Origin: Micromonospora echinaurantiaca
GTDB lineage: Bacteria; Actinomycetota; Actinomycetes; Mycobacteriales; Micromonosporaceae
Assembly (NCBI RefSeq): GCF_900090235.1
Contig: NZ_LT607750.1
Coordinates: 5,075,001 to 5,139,000 of the forward strand
Direction: 5' to 3'
DNA length: 64,000 nt
Part shown: piece after piece, positions 15,151 through 23,937 of the stretch
How the letters are laid out: each line of letters starts with the position of its first letter
Numbering within the stretch: the first letter of the stretch is position 1
Notes under the pieces: model-generated
What the model saw: only the letters and a program-made list of their open reading frames with translations
Databases searched by the model: none
Told to the model about the DNA's origin: nothing
Program-made: the position numbers and the translations under genes

Positions 15151-15969
15151 TCAGCCGTCGACGCGTACCGCGTCGCCGACGGCCACGGTGCCGGTCGTCG
15201 CGGGCACGAGGTGGAGTCCGAACAGCAGCTTCTGCTCGACCTTGCGGTACCGGGCGAGGGTGCGCAGCGGTTCCTTCCCGCGTACCCCGGTCTCCTGGTC
15301 GGTGGTGGTGACCACGCAGCGGTCGCAGCGCCCGGCGGCGCGGAAGCGGACCCCGCCGATCCACAGCGGCCGCCCGGCCCAGCCGTCCTCGGCCCAGGCC
15401 GGGGCGCCGTCGACCACCAGGTTCGGCCGGAACCGGCTCATCGGCACGGCCTCCTCGCCGGCCTCGGCGAGCCAGTCGTTGAGCGCGGCGAGCGAGGCGG
15501 TGCTGGCCAGCAGCAGCGGGTAGGCGTCGGCGAAGCTGACCTGGTCGCCGGTGTCGTACTCGCGGTCGCCGGCGGGGATGTGCCGGGTCGGTTCGGCCAG
15601 CCAGACCAGCCGGACCGGCCGGCCGAGCAGCCCGCTGAGCCAGCCGTCGGCCGCCGGCCCGGCGGGCAGCGCCGGGACCGGCAGCTTCCGGTTGCGGAAG
15701 GTCCGCACCGCGACCGGTGCGCCGCCGGCCGGCTCGGGCACGTCCAGGTCGGGCCGGCCCGGCGCGCGCAGTAGCAGGCCGCCGTCGCGGAGGGTGGCGC
15801 GCAGGGCGACCAGGCGGGTGCTCTCCCGCTGGGTGACGCCGACGCCGGCGGCGTCGACCACCATCCAGCGCCGGTCGCCAGCCAGGCCCCACGGTTGCAC
15901 CCGCGCGTCGTCGTGGTCGAGCCGGTGACAACCCTTGACCGGGTACGTGTGGATCCCGCTCAGCCGCAT
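15151..15969 (-). CDS. MOSC-domain protein (YcbX/mARC type)
   Basis: 272 residues. The N-terminal MOSC beta-barrel domain (about 1-115) starts with SGIHTYPVKGC and includes GLAGDRRWMVVD. The MOSC domain (about 125-272) includes DAYPLLLAS, MSRFRPNLVV and the molybdenum-ligand Cys in RCDRCVVTT. Family members bind molybdenum cofactor and reduce N-hydroxylated compounds with partner redox proteins. No 2Fe-2S ferredoxin domain is attached. It lies 4 bp after the methyltransferase gene, so the two are probably co-transcribed. Confidence 0.85.
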   Translation of the reverse strand: MRLSGIHTYPVKGCHRLDHDDARVQPWGLAGDRRWMVVDAAGVGVTQRESTRLVALRATLRDGGLLLRAPGRPDLDVPEPAGGAPVAVRTFRNRKLPVPALPAGPAADGWLSGLLGRPVRLVWLAEPTRHIPAGDREYDTGDQVSFADAYPLLLASTASLAALNDWLAEAGEEAVPMSRFRPNLVVDGAPAWAEDGWAGRPLWIGGVRFRAAGRCDRCVVTTTDQETGVRGKEPLRTLARYRKVEQKLLFGLHLVPATTGTVAVGDAVRVDG

Positions 15970-15973
15970 CCGA

Positions 15974-16807
15974 TCACCATGCCACGCCGATGCCGTCTCC
16001 CGGGTACCAGTGGTTGGCCGGGGTCTCCCGGTAGGCGAGGAACCGGCGGCCGGTGCGTTCGGCGTGCTCGGCGAGGACGTTGGTGGCGGTGACGTTGTCG
16101 GTGAGCAGCAGCGCGTTCGGGGCCAGTTTGCTCTCCACGGCCTCGAACTCGCGCCGCTCGTGGGCGCGGCTGTGGTCGCTGTCGTGCAGGAAGAGGTCCA
16201 CCGGCCGGTCCAGCGCGGCGATGGAGGCGATCGAGTCGCCGATCACCAGGTCGACCACTTCGGCCCAGGGGGCGGTGCGGGCCAGATAGCCGGCCTCGGG
16301 GTTGATGTCCAGCGAGGTGACCCGGCCGGTGTGCCCCTCGGCGGCGTTGCGCAGCAGCGCGGCGGCGAGCACGCAACTGCCGAGTCCCTTGTCGACACCC
16401 GTCTCCACCACGTGCGTCGGGCGGCTGGCCCGGACGATGGCGTACCAGCCGATCCGGCGGGCGTAGCGGACCTGCTTGTCGGCGAGCCCGCGGCGGGCGG
16501 CGCCGGCGGTGGCCTGCTGGATGTGCTGGCGCAGGGTGTCGTCGGACTCGATCTCGTCGAGGTACGCGCGGACCTGCTTGACCGGGATGTCGCAGACCAC
16601 GCTGACGAACCAGGCGAGGTGGTGCCGGCTCAGCTTGGTCAGGTCGTAGGTGTAGTTGTGATGTTCGCGCGACGTGAGCAGCCAGCGCGCCGAGGTGCGC
16701 AGCACCTTGGCGTCGTGGCGGGCGACCCGGGCCAGCCGCTTGGGGAAGGCGGCCACCGGGGCGAGCGGGGTGCGGGCGATGGCCCGTCGGAGCTTCGTTG
16801 CGTCCAC
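15974..16807 (-). CDS. Class I SAM-dependent methyltransferase
   Basis: 277 residues, GTG start. The SAM-binding motif I is VVETGVDKGLGSCVLAAAL (about residue 133), then an acidic motif II (VTSLDINPEAGYL) and DLFLHDSDHS, which matches Methyltransf_24 enzymes that often methylate sugars or sit in glycan clusters. The N-terminal 110 residues are helical with a basic start. It is divergent from the LCP gene that opens the exopolysaccharide cluster, so it may modify that polymer; this is inference. Shares an operon with the MOSC gene. Confidence 0.75.
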   Translation of the reverse strand: MDATKLRRAIARTPLAPVAAFPKRLARVARHDAKVLRTSARWLLTSREHHNYTYDLTKLSRHHLAWFVSVVCDIPVKQVRAYLDEIESDDTLRQHIQQATAGAARRGLADKQVRYARRIGWYAIVRASRPTHVVETGVDKGLGSCVLAAALLRNAAEGHTGRVTSLDINPEAGYLARTAPWAEVVDLVIGDSIASIAALDRPVDLFLHDSDHSRAHERREFEAVESKLAPNALLLTDNVTATNVLAEHAERTGRRFLAYRETPANHWYPGDGIGVAW

Positions 16808-16843
16808 CGGAGCGTTGTACCAGCCCGAGGGAAACGGTGGGTG

Positions 16844-16856
16844 TGAAAGTTTTCAT
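16844..16856. promoter_or_regulatory. TGAAAGTTTTCAT operator-like element, copy 1
   Basis: A 13-bp near-palindrome (TGAAA-GT-TTTCA core) lies between the divergent methyltransferase and LCP genes. The identical 13-mer occurs at 32709-32721 before the RpiR regulator of the hut operon. Such A/T-rich motifs are rare in this 73% G+C sequence. Confidence 0.45.
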
Positions 16857-16925
16857 TCACGGGGCGGGCTCATCGGCACGAACGGTGGGTACGCGAGCCG
16901 GAACCGGAATCAGTAGCATCGCGCC

Positions 16926-17990
16926 ATGCGCCATCGCCAGGAGTACGCGGAGCCCGAGACCCGGTTCTTCGACGAGCAGTCAGCTTCGGAACCGACCGAG
17001 CAGCCGCGGCCGCGGCGGCGCCGGTGGCGCAAGGTCGCACTGATCACGCTGCTCGTGGTGGCCTTGCTCGGCGGCGGCGGCCTGATCGCCGGTGGCCTGT
17101 ACTTCCGGTCGATCAACTCCGACATCGAGCGCGTCGACGCCTTCGACGACGTGCCCGAGGCGTCCCGCCCGGAGGTCGTGGCGAAGGGCGCCATGAACAT
17201 CATGATCCTGGGCAGTGACTCCCGCGACCCGGAGAACAGTTCGGGCTCCCGCAGCGACACCATCATCGTGGCCCACCTGCCCAAGGACCGGTCGAGCGCG
17301 CAGCTCATCTCGATCCCGCGGGACACCTGGGTGCACGTGCCGAAGTCGAAGGACGGGCAGCACGGCGGCCGGGACGCCAAGATCAACGCTGCGTACGCCT
17401 GGGGTGGCGTTCCGTTGATGGTGCAGGCGGTGGAGAAGTTCACCGGCGTCCGCGTGGACCACGTGGCGATGGTGGATTTCGCCGGCTTCAAGGAGATCGT
17501 CGACGCGCTCGGCGGCGTCGAGATCGACGTGGAGAAGGGCTTCACCACGCGGTACTCGCTCAACGGCACCCGGACGTTCCCCCAGGGGCGGCAGACCATG
17601 GACGGGGCCGCCGCGCTCGACTACGCGCGCGAGCGGCACGCCTTTCCCGACGGCGACTTCGCGCGGATCCGTCACCAGCAGCAGGTGATCAAGGCGATCC
17701 TGGACAAGGCGGCCTCCGGCGGCGTGCTGGCCAACCCGGGCAAGCTGAACTCGTTCATGAAGGCCACCGCGAACGCGGTGGCGGTGGACAAGTCGATGTC
17801 CATCCTGGACCTGGCGATGGAGCTCCGGCACCTGCGCAGCGGCAACCTCGGGTTCTACACCTGCCCGGTCAAGGGCACCGGCCGGGTGGGCAGCGAGAGC
17901 GTCGTCTTCGCGGACACCGGCCGGGCCAAGCGCCTGTTCGACGCGGTGCGCCGCGACGCGGTCCCCGAGATCCAGGCTGCCGGGAAGTAG
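16926..17990 (+). CDS. LytR-CpsA-Psr family glycopolymer ligase
   Basis: 354 residues. A charged cytosolic N-terminus (1-36) precedes one TM helix (about 37-60), then an extracytoplasmic LCP domain (about 90-255). The domain shows MILGSDSR, SRSDTIIVAHL, ISIPRDTWV, KINAAYAWGG and the Arg-rich DYARERHAFPDGDFARIRHQQ, all positions that bind the polyprenyl-pyrophosphate substrate. LCP enzymes transfer undecaprenyl-linked glycopolymers to the cell wall. As first gene of the cluster it is the likely final step, fixing the polysaccharide to peptidoglycan or to another wall acceptor. There is no C-terminal LytR_C domain. Confidence 0.88.
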   Translation: MRHRQEYAEPETRFFDEQSASEPTEQPRPRRRRWRKVALITLLVVALLGGGGLIAGGLYFRSINSDIERVDAFDDVPEASRPEVVAKGAMNIMILGSDSRDPENSSGSRSDTIIVAHLPKDRSSAQLISIPRDTWVHVPKSKDGQHGGRDAKINAAYAWGGVPLMVQAVEKFTGVRVDHVAMVDFAGFKEIVDALGGVEIDVEKGFTTRYSLNGTRTFPQGRQTMDGAAALDYARERHAFPDGDFARIRHQQQVIKAILDKAASGGVLANPGKLNSFMKATANAVAVDKSMSILDLAMELRHLRSGNLGFYTCPVKGTGRVGSESVVFADTGRAKRLFDAVRRDAVPEIQAAGK

Positions 17991-18101
17991 GACCCCGAAT
18001 TGTCAGGCCGGCGATAGCGTTGCGGCTGACCTGGTCGTATCCTTCCCTCGCCCACTGGTCGTCGCGTACGCCCCGAGGGCTGTCACGGGGGAGGATCGAC
18101 C

Positions 18102-19649
18102 ATGTCAAGCCAACCGGCGATTAGTCGTCCGGCTGCGCCGGCGTCCCATTTGGGCGGAGCGACACAGCAGGTGGTGGAGCCGCCGCGGCACACCGCGGCC
18201 GGCGACGAGGAGAACGCGGCCCCGGCCGACCGGGCGAGCGGCCCGGCGGCCCGCGCCACCACGCGGGCCGGTCTCGACACGACGGCGGTGCTGCCGTACG
18301 CCGGCTCCCGGGCCTCGACGCGTACGCGCTGGCTGCGGGCCTGGATGATGACGGCCCCCATCGACGTCGTCGCGCTGCTCACTCCGCTGCTGATGAGCCA
18401 GGCCTACTGGCGGGGCACGCTGGCCAACGCGGTGCTGACGGTGGCCATCTTCGCCACCGGCGGGCTCTACCGGGCGCGCCGCCACCTCAGCATCCTGGAC
18501 GAGTTGCCGATCCTCGGCGGGCGGCTGCTGGCCTCCGCCGCGGTGGTGGCCATCATCGCCGCCGAGCGGCACTCCTCGGTGTCGTACGTCGGTGGCTTCA
18601 TGCGCGGTGTAGCGCTCTCCGCCGGGCTGGTGATCGTCGGCCGCGCGTTCAGCCGGACGCTCACCAACGTCCTGCGCAAGCGCCGGTGGGTGGAGCACAA
18701 CGCGATCGTCATCGGCAACGGCCCGGTCGGCGCGGAGCTGGCCCGGCTGCTGCGCCGCTACCCGCAGTACGGCCTCCGCTTCGTCGGCTGTGTCGACGTG
18801 GCGTCCCGGCAGGGCGCGGGGGCCCTGCCGCTGATCGGCACCCTGGGCGAACTCGAACAGCTCGTCCGGCTGCTGGAGTGCGACGTCCTGGTCATCGCCG
18901 ACCCGGAGTGCCCGGAGCCGGTCCTGATGGAGACGCTGCTCCAGCCGGCCAGCTCGCGCTGCGACCTCTGGGCCGTGCCGCGCCTGTGGGGTTCGCGCAC
19001 CCAGGGCGGATACCCCGACCACATCGGCGCGATTCCGATCGTCAAGATCGGTGACACCTCGCTGTCCGGCCCGCGATGGGCCGTCAAGCGGGCCTCCGAC
19101 GTGCTCTTCGCGCTGGTCGCGCTGATCGTGCTGAGCCCGCTGCTGCTGCTCTGCGCGATCGCCACCTTCCTCGACGGCGGTCGCGGCATCTTCTTCCGCC
19201 AGGAGCGGATCGGCCGGTACGGCAAGCCGTTCCAGGTGATCAAGTTCCGGTCGATGCGCCCGGTCGACGAGCACGAGTCGCAGACGAACTGGTCCATCGC
19301 GCACGACCGGCGGGTCGGGCCGATCGGGCGGTTCATGCGCCGTACGTCGCTGGACGAACTCCCCCAGCTCTGGAACATCCTGCGGGGGGAGATGAGCGTG
19401 GTCGGCCCGCGACCGGAACGGCCGTACTTCGTCGAGAAGTTCTCCGCCGAGTACCCCGACTACGCGATGCGCCACCGGGTGCCCGTCGGGCTCACCGGGC
19501 TCGCCCAGGTCAGTGGCCTGCGCGGCGACACGCCCATCTCCGACCGGGCGCGGTTCGACAACTACTACATCGAGAACTGGTCGCTGTGGCTGGACACCAA
19601 GGTGGTGCTGCGGACCGTGGCGGAGATCTTCCGTGGTGGCGGTCGCTGA
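18102..19649 (+). CDS. Initiating phosphoglycosyltransferase (polyprenyl glycosylphosphotransferase)
   Basis: 515 residues. An N-terminal variable region of about 80 residues comes first, then four to five TM helices (about 85-195), a CoA-binding-like Rossmann part (VIGNGPVGAELARLLRRYPQYG), one more TM helix (about 332-358) and the C-terminal bacterial sugar transferase domain. That domain shows FFRQERIGRYGKPFQVIKFRSM, TSLDELPQLWNILRGEMSVVGPRPE and GLTGLAQVSGLRG. It transfers a sugar-1-phosphate to undecaprenyl phosphate, the first committed step of repeat-unit synthesis. A strong ribosome site GGGGGAGG precedes ATG 18102. Confidence 0.9.
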   Translation: MSSQPAISRPAAPASHLGGATQQVVEPPRHTAAGDEENAAPADRASGPAARATTRAGLDTTAVLPYAGSRASTRTRWLRAWMMTAPIDVVALLTPLLMSQAYWRGTLANAVLTVAIFATGGLYRARRHLSILDELPILGGRLLASAAVVAIIAAERHSSVSYVGGFMRGVALSAGLVIVGRAFSRTLTNVLRKRRWVEHNAIVIGNGPVGAELARLLRRYPQYGLRFVGCVDVASRQGAGALPLIGTLGELEQLVRLLECDVLVIADPECPEPVLMETLLQPASSRCDLWAVPRLWGSRTQGGYPDHIGAIPIVKIGDTSLSGPRWAVKRASDVLFALVALIVLSPLLLLCAIATFLDGGRGIFFRQERIGRYGKPFQVIKFRSMRPVDEHESQTNWSIAHDRRVGPIGRFMRRTSLDELPQLWNILRGEMSVVGPRPERPYFVEKFSAEYPDYAMRHRVPVGLTGLAQVSGLRGDTPISDRARFDNYYIENWSLWLDTKVVLRTVAEIFRGGGR

Positions 19650-19707
19650 GCCCACCGGGTCCCCGTCCGTCTTCTCGCCGACCAGGTCAAACGTTAGGGA
19701 GTTCAAG

Positions 19708-19782
19708 GTGACAAGCGAGGTCGTCGCGCCCAGGACCGGGCAGGTGCCGGCTCGGCAGCCGCAGGGCGGCGGGGCCCGGTGA
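19708..19782 (+). CDS. Short coupled leader ORF before the first GT4 gene
   Basis: A 24-codon frame starts at GTG 19708 after a good ribosome site (TTAGGGAG, 6 bp away) and ends at a TGA overlapping the GTG start of the glycosyltransferase (GTGA). The peptide begins MTSEVVAPRTG and ends in QPQGGGAR. It has no known motif. The arrangement suggests translational coupling of the GT4 gene rather than a functional peptide. The GT4 gene itself has no clear ribosome site of its own. Confidence 0.5.
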   Translation: MTSEVVAPRTGQVPARQPQGGGAR

Positions 19783-20915
19783 GCACCACCGCCGGGCAGA
19801 CCCCGCCGGTCGGGCAGCAGGGCGGGCTCCCCGCTCTCGCCGACTCGTCGGTGGCACTCGTCCACGAATGGTTCGGCGTCACCGGGGGCTCCGAGAAGGT
19901 CTTCCGGCACATCGCCGACCTCGTACCGCACGCGGAGCGGTTCGTGCTCTGGAAGGACTCGGGCGTCGAGGAGCCGCAGTTGCGGGAGTCGTGGCTGGCC
20001 CGGACCCCGCTGCGGCACAGCAAGGCGGCGGCGCTGCCGCTCATGCCGATGACCTGGCGGACCCTCACCCGGCAGCGCTTCGACGTGGTCATCTCGTCCA
20101 GCCACGCCTTCGCCCACACGGTGAAGCTGGGACCGCCGGAGACGACCCGGCACCTGAGCTACGTCCACGCTCCGGCCCGGTACATCTGGAGTCCGGCCTT
20201 CGACGGCCGCGGCTCCAGCCCGCTGCTCGCCCTCCCCCGACGCGCGCTCCAGGCCGTCGACGTACGGTTCAGCCGGCACGTGCACAGCTACGCGGCGAAC
20301 TCCCGCGAGGTACAGGCCCGGATCCGCCACTACTGGCGACGGGACGCCGTCGTGGTCAACCCGCCGGTGGACGTGGACTACTTCTCGTCCGCGCCCGCCG
20401 CGGACCAGGCCCAGCCCCGGGACTACCTGCTCGGCGTCGGCCGGTGGATTCCGTACAAGCGGTTCGACCTGATCATCGAGATCGCCGAGGCCGCCGGCCT
20501 GCCGGTGGTCATCGCGGGCTCCGGGCCCGAGGAGGCCAACCTGCGGCGGCTCGCCGAACGCGTCCGCGTCCCGGTCACCGTCGAGGTCATGCCGAGCATG
20601 GAGCGCCTGCGCCAGCTCTACTGGGGGGCGCGCGCCCTGCTGTTCCCCGTGCACGAGGACTTCGGCATCATCCCGGTGGAGGCGCAGGCGTGCGGCACCC
20701 CGGTCATCGGCATCAACCGGGGCGGGTTGCTGGAGACGGTGGTCGACGGCGAGACCGGCTTCCTCATCGACTCCACCACCCCCGACCGGTTCGCCGCGCT
20801 GACCGCCCGCCTGGGCGAACTGCACACGGACCGGATCAGGGCCAACGCCGCCACCTTCTCCGCGGCCACGTTCGCCGCGAAGTTCTCGGCCTGGGTGACC
20901 GATGCCGTCGCGTAG
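19779..20915 (+). CDS. GT4-family glycosyltransferase
   Basis: 378 residues, GT-B fold. The N-terminal acceptor domain shows LVHEWFGVTGGSEKVFR and HLSYVHAPARYIWSP, typical of GT4 mannosyl- or rhamnosyl-type enzymes. The C-terminal nucleotide-sugar domain shows LLGVGRWIPYKRFDLIIE, the VVIAGSGPEE loop and the EX7E motif (HEDFGIIPVEAQACGTPVIG). Adds one sugar to the lipid-linked repeat unit at the inner membrane face. GTG 19779 overlaps the stop of the leader ORF. Sugar specificity cannot be read from sequence. Confidence 0.88.
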   Translation: MSTTAGQTPPVGQQGGLPALADSSVALVHEWFGVTGGSEKVFRHIADLVPHAERFVLWKDSGVEEPQLRESWLARTPLRHSKAAALPLMPMTWRTLTRQRFDVVISSSHAFAHTVKLGPPETTRHLSYVHAPARYIWSPAFDGRGSSPLLALPRRALQAVDVRFSRHVHSYAANSREVQARIRHYWRRDAVVVNPPVDVDYFSSAPAADQAQPRDYLLGVGRWIPYKRFDLIIEIAEAAGLPVVIAGSGPEEANLRRLAERVRVPVTVEVMPSMERLRQLYWGARALLFPVHEDFGIIPVEAQACGTPVIGINRGGLLETVVDGETGFLIDSTTPDRFAALTARLGELHTDRIRANAATFSAATFAAKFSAWVTDAVA

Positions 20916-20936
20916 GGTCGCCGGGGTGACGGCCCG

Positions 20937-21809
20937 ATGAGCACCGTCGGTATCGCCATCGTCAACTACCTGAGCGCCGACGACACGGCGGAGCTCGTCC
21001 GGTCGATCGCGGCCCACACCAGCCCGCAGGGCCCGCGGGTGACGATCGCGATCGTCGACAACAGCGCCCAGGGCCAGCGGCTCGAACCGATCGCCGAGGT
21101 CGCGCGGGGCCACGGGCTGTCGGCCCGGGTGATCCACGGTCACGGCAACGTCGGGTACGCCGCGGGGAACAACATCGGCGCGCGCTGGCTCCTGGAGCAG
21201 GGCGCCGACGTGATCTGGGTGCTCAACCCGGACACCCGGATCACCGGCGGCGACCTCTCCGCGGCGCTGGAGGTGTGCCGCGCCGGGGACTTCGCGATCG
21301 GCGCGACGACGAGCACCGACGCCGCCGGGTTGACCCGCCCGGACCTGGGCGCGCTCGACCTCTGGACGGGGCAGAGCGGGCAGCCGTCGGCCGACACCCC
21401 GGGGTCACGCCGGCTGACGTACGTCGCGGGCCACTCGCTCCTCATCACCCGACTGGCGTTCGAGAAGCTGAACGGCTTCAGCGAGGACTTCTTCCTCTTC
21501 TACGAGGAGGCCGACCTCGCCGTGCGGTGCGCGCGCCTCGGCATCCCGGTCACCGTCGTCTCCGGCCTCGAGGTCGAGCACGCTGGCGGCGGCGCGACGG
21601 GCGCGAGCAGGGACATGAAGGCCAAGTCGCTGATCACCTACTTCCACGCCAGCCGGAGCTGCATGATCTTCTTCCGCAGGCACTACGGCCGCCGGCTGCC
21701 CCTGGCGGCCGTCGCCCGGCTGCTCTACGCGGGGAAGGCGCTGCTGGTGGCCGGCCCGGGGGCGGCGAGCGCGGTGGTCCGGGGAACGGTCGCGGGGTTG
21801 CGGGCATGA
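20937..21809 (+). CDS. GT2-family glycosyltransferase (rhamnosyltransferase-like)
   Basis: 290 residues, GT-A fold. The N-terminal VGIAIVNYLSADDTAELVRSI and TIAIVDNSAQG lead to GNVGYAAGNNIGARWL and the DXD-type WVLNPDTRI. Later comes GFSEDFFLFYEEADLAVRCARLG, with the catalytic acidic pair. This pattern is shared with WbbL-like dTDP-rhamnosyltransferases. It is a second sugar-adding step of the cluster. Start ATG 20937; the end overlaps the flippase start (ATGA). Confidence 0.87.
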   Translation: MSTVGIAIVNYLSADDTAELVRSIAAHTSPQGPRVTIAIVDNSAQGQRLEPIAEVARGHGLSARVIHGHGNVGYAAGNNIGARWLLEQGADVIWVLNPDTRITGGDLSAALEVCRAGDFAIGATTSTDAAGLTRPDLGALDLWTGQSGQPSADTPGSRRLTYVAGHSLLITRLAFEKLNGFSEDFFLFYEEADLAVRCARLGIPVTVVSGLEVEHAGGGATGASRDMKAKSLITYFHASRSCMIFFRRHYGRRLPLAAVARLLYAGKALLVAGPGAASAVVRGTVAGLRA

Positions 21810-23047
21810 CCCTGTCGTTGCGTGGTTCGGTCCGGCAGGCCGCCGGCAGCGCCACCATGATGTACCTCTCCGCCCTGGCGATGTCCGGCGTCGCCATCCT
21901 GCTCAGCGTCGCGCTGCCACCGGCCGAGCGCGGTCTGCTGGTGGCGACGACGACCAGCGCCACCATCGGCGTCGCCGTCGGCGGGTTGTCGTTGGAGACG
22001 TTCCTGCTCGCCCAGGGCCGGCAGTGGCTGGACGAGACGGCCGGTCGCCGCAGTCTGGCGATCTACACCGGCACGGTGCCGCTGACCGCGACGTTGGCGT
22101 GGATCTTCGCGCGTTACTCGGAGGAGGCGAATCCGGGCATCGCCGCCGTCGGCGCCGCGTGCATCGCGGCGAGCAACATTCCGGCCGCGGCCGGGCTCAC
22201 GCTGGGCCAGTTCCTGAGCGTCTACCGGTATCGCGCCGCGTTCGCCGCCATCGCGCCGGCGCTCTATCTCGTGCTGATCGTCGCCGCCGTCGAGGACGCG
22301 GAGTTGTGGCTGCTCGCCTGGCTCGGGTGCCAGGCGCTGATGGCGGTCGCGCTCTGGACGAAGCACGGGTTGTCGCTGGTCCGGATGGCTCGCCGGCCGG
22401 CGCCGGAGCAGGAGCGGCTCGCCCGGCTGGGCCTCACCCACGCGGGAGCGGTCGCCCAGGTCTTCACCTACCGTTTCGACCAGCTCGCGCTGGCCCGTCA
22501 TCAGGGGCCCGACGTGCTCGCCGTGTACTCGCTGGCGGTGGCGGCGATCGAGTTCACCCAGGCCGGCGCGGTGGTGGCGGCCCAGCGGACCCTCGGGGAC
22601 CATGCGGACGGCTCGGCCCAGCGGCTGCAGGGCGTGTTGCGGCGGGCGCTGTACCTCGCCGTCGGAATGGGGTTGCTGGTCCTCGTCGGGTTGGCCGCGA
22701 TCGGGGTGCTGACCAGCGGATACGAGGCGGCGCTCCTGCTCGGCCTCATCCTGGTCGCGCGCAGCGTGGCGGTGACCTTCGGCAAGATCCTGAGCGCCCG
22801 GCTGGTCAACCTCGGTGGCGAACGCGCGACCGCCGTGATCGCGGCCGGCACCGCCCTGGCCGCGGTCGTGGGCTATTCGTTCACCGCCCCCGAGTTCGGC
22901 GCCGCCGGTGTCGCCGTCATCTCCGTCGGGCTGTTCGCGCTGCACAGCACAGTCACCGCCGTCGTGCTGCGCAAGCGGTCCGAGCCGCAGGTCACGGCAG
23001 CTCCCCAGGCGGATTCCAGCGAACCTAAGGTTGGCAACGTTGTCTGA
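21806..23047 (+). CDS. Wzx-like lipid-linked oligosaccharide flippase
   Basis: 413 residues with about 12 to 14 TM helices and few charged residues. The topology and the central basic loop fit the polysaccharide transport (MOP) superfamily, as in Wzx. It would move the undecaprenyl-linked repeat unit across the membrane to the polymerase. There is no motif that proves the family; the call rests on topology, length and position between glycosyltransferases and next to a Wzy-like gene. ATG 21806 overlaps the previous stop. Confidence 0.72.
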   Translation: MTLSLRGSVRQAAGSATMMYLSALAMSGVAILLSVALPPAERGLLVATTTSATIGVAVGGLSLETFLLAQGRQWLDETAGRRSLAIYTGTVPLTATLAWIFARYSEEANPGIAAVGAACIAASNIPAAAGLTLGQFLSVYRYRAAFAAIAPALYLVLIVAAVEDAELWLLAWLGCQALMAVALWTKHGLSLVRMARRPAPEQERLARLGLTHAGAVAQVFTYRFDQLALARHQGPDVLAVYSLAVAAIEFTQAGAVVAAQRTLGDHADGSAQRLQGVLRRALYLAVGMGLLVLVGLAAIGVLTSGYEAALLLGLILVARSVAVTFGKILSARLVNLGGERATAVIAAGTALAAVVGYSFTAPEFGAAGVAVISVGLFALHSTVTAVVLRKRSEPQVTAAPQADSSEPKVGNVV

Positions 23048-23936
23048 CAGAGTCGTCGCAGTGATCCTCAACTGGAACTGCGCGGACGACACCATCCGGT
23101 GCCTCCGGGCCGTTCTCGGCGGCAGCCACGTGCCGGACGTCATCGTCGTCGACAACGGTTCGAGCGATGACTCGATCGGCAAGCTCGACCGGGTGGCCGA
23201 GCCGTTCACCCTGCTCCGGCTGGACCGCAACCTGGGCTACGCGGGCGGCATGAACGCGGGCATCCGCGAGGCGGAGGCCCGCGGCGCCGACCGGGTCTGG
23301 CTGCTCAACGCCGACGCGGTCCCCCGGCCGGACGCGCTGGCGACGCTGCTGCGGCACGCTGACCGCTTCGACGTGTCGACGTCGTTGCAGACGACCTCAG
23401 CGGCGCCGGACGATCCGGACGCCGAACCCTACGTCGTCGCCGCCATGCTGCCCAACGGCAAGGTCCGCCCGGTCCGGTGCGCCGGCTGCGACCAGGCGGC
23501 GCACGAGGTGGACATGGTCACCGGCGCGGCACTGCTCCTGCGGCTCTCCTCGGTCACCGGGGTCGGCCTGTTCGATGAACGGTTCTTCCACTACAAGGAG
23601 GAGTTCGACCTCGTCCGGCGGATCGCCGACGCGGGCGGCCGGATCGGGTTCGTGTGCGCTTCCGAGGTGTGGCACCAGCGGGGTGCCAGCCTCAGCGGGT
23701 CCAGTCCTCGGGCCCGCTACTACCACCACCGCAACGAGGTGCTGTACGTGTGGAAGCACTACCCCCACCCGTGGCGGCGGCTGCTGATCGGTGAGCCGAT
23801 CCACTACAAGAACGTGGCGAACGCCCTGTTCCGGATCGCCGCCGGTGGCCGGGCGCGCAGACGGAGCTCGCTGGCGGTGCTGGCCGGCTACTGGGACGGC
23901 GTACGGGGCATCCACGGCCCCACCGAGAGGTTCTAG
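23040..23936 (+). CDS. GT2-family glycosyltransferase (second)
   Basis: 298 residues from TTG 23040, overlapping the flippase stop by 8 bp, with AAGG 9 bp upstream; GTG 23061 is the alternative but would cut into the first strand. GT-A signatures: VVAVILNWNCADDTIRCL, VIVVDNGSSDDS, NLGYAGGMNAGIREA, the metal-binding WLLNADAVPRPDAL and GLFDERFFHYKEEFDLVRRI. A Cys-rich insert (VRCAGCDQAAHEVD) sits before the catalytic loop. Third glycosyl-adding enzyme of the repeat unit. Confidence 0.85.
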   Translation: MSDRVVAVILNWNCADDTIRCLRAVLGGSHVPDVIVVDNGSSDDSIGKLDRVAEPFTLLRLDRNLGYAGGMNAGIREAEARGADRVWLLNADAVPRPDALATLLRHADRFDVSTSLQTTSAAPDDPDAEPYVVAAMLPNGKVRPVRCAGCDQAAHEVDMVTGAALLLRLSSVTGVGLFDERFFHYKEEFDLVRRIADAGGRIGFVCASEVWHQRGASLSGSSPRARYYHHRNEVLYVWKHYPHPWRRLLIGEPIHYKNVANALFRIAAGGRARRRSSLAVLAGYWDGVRGIHGPTERF

Positions 23937-23937
23937 C

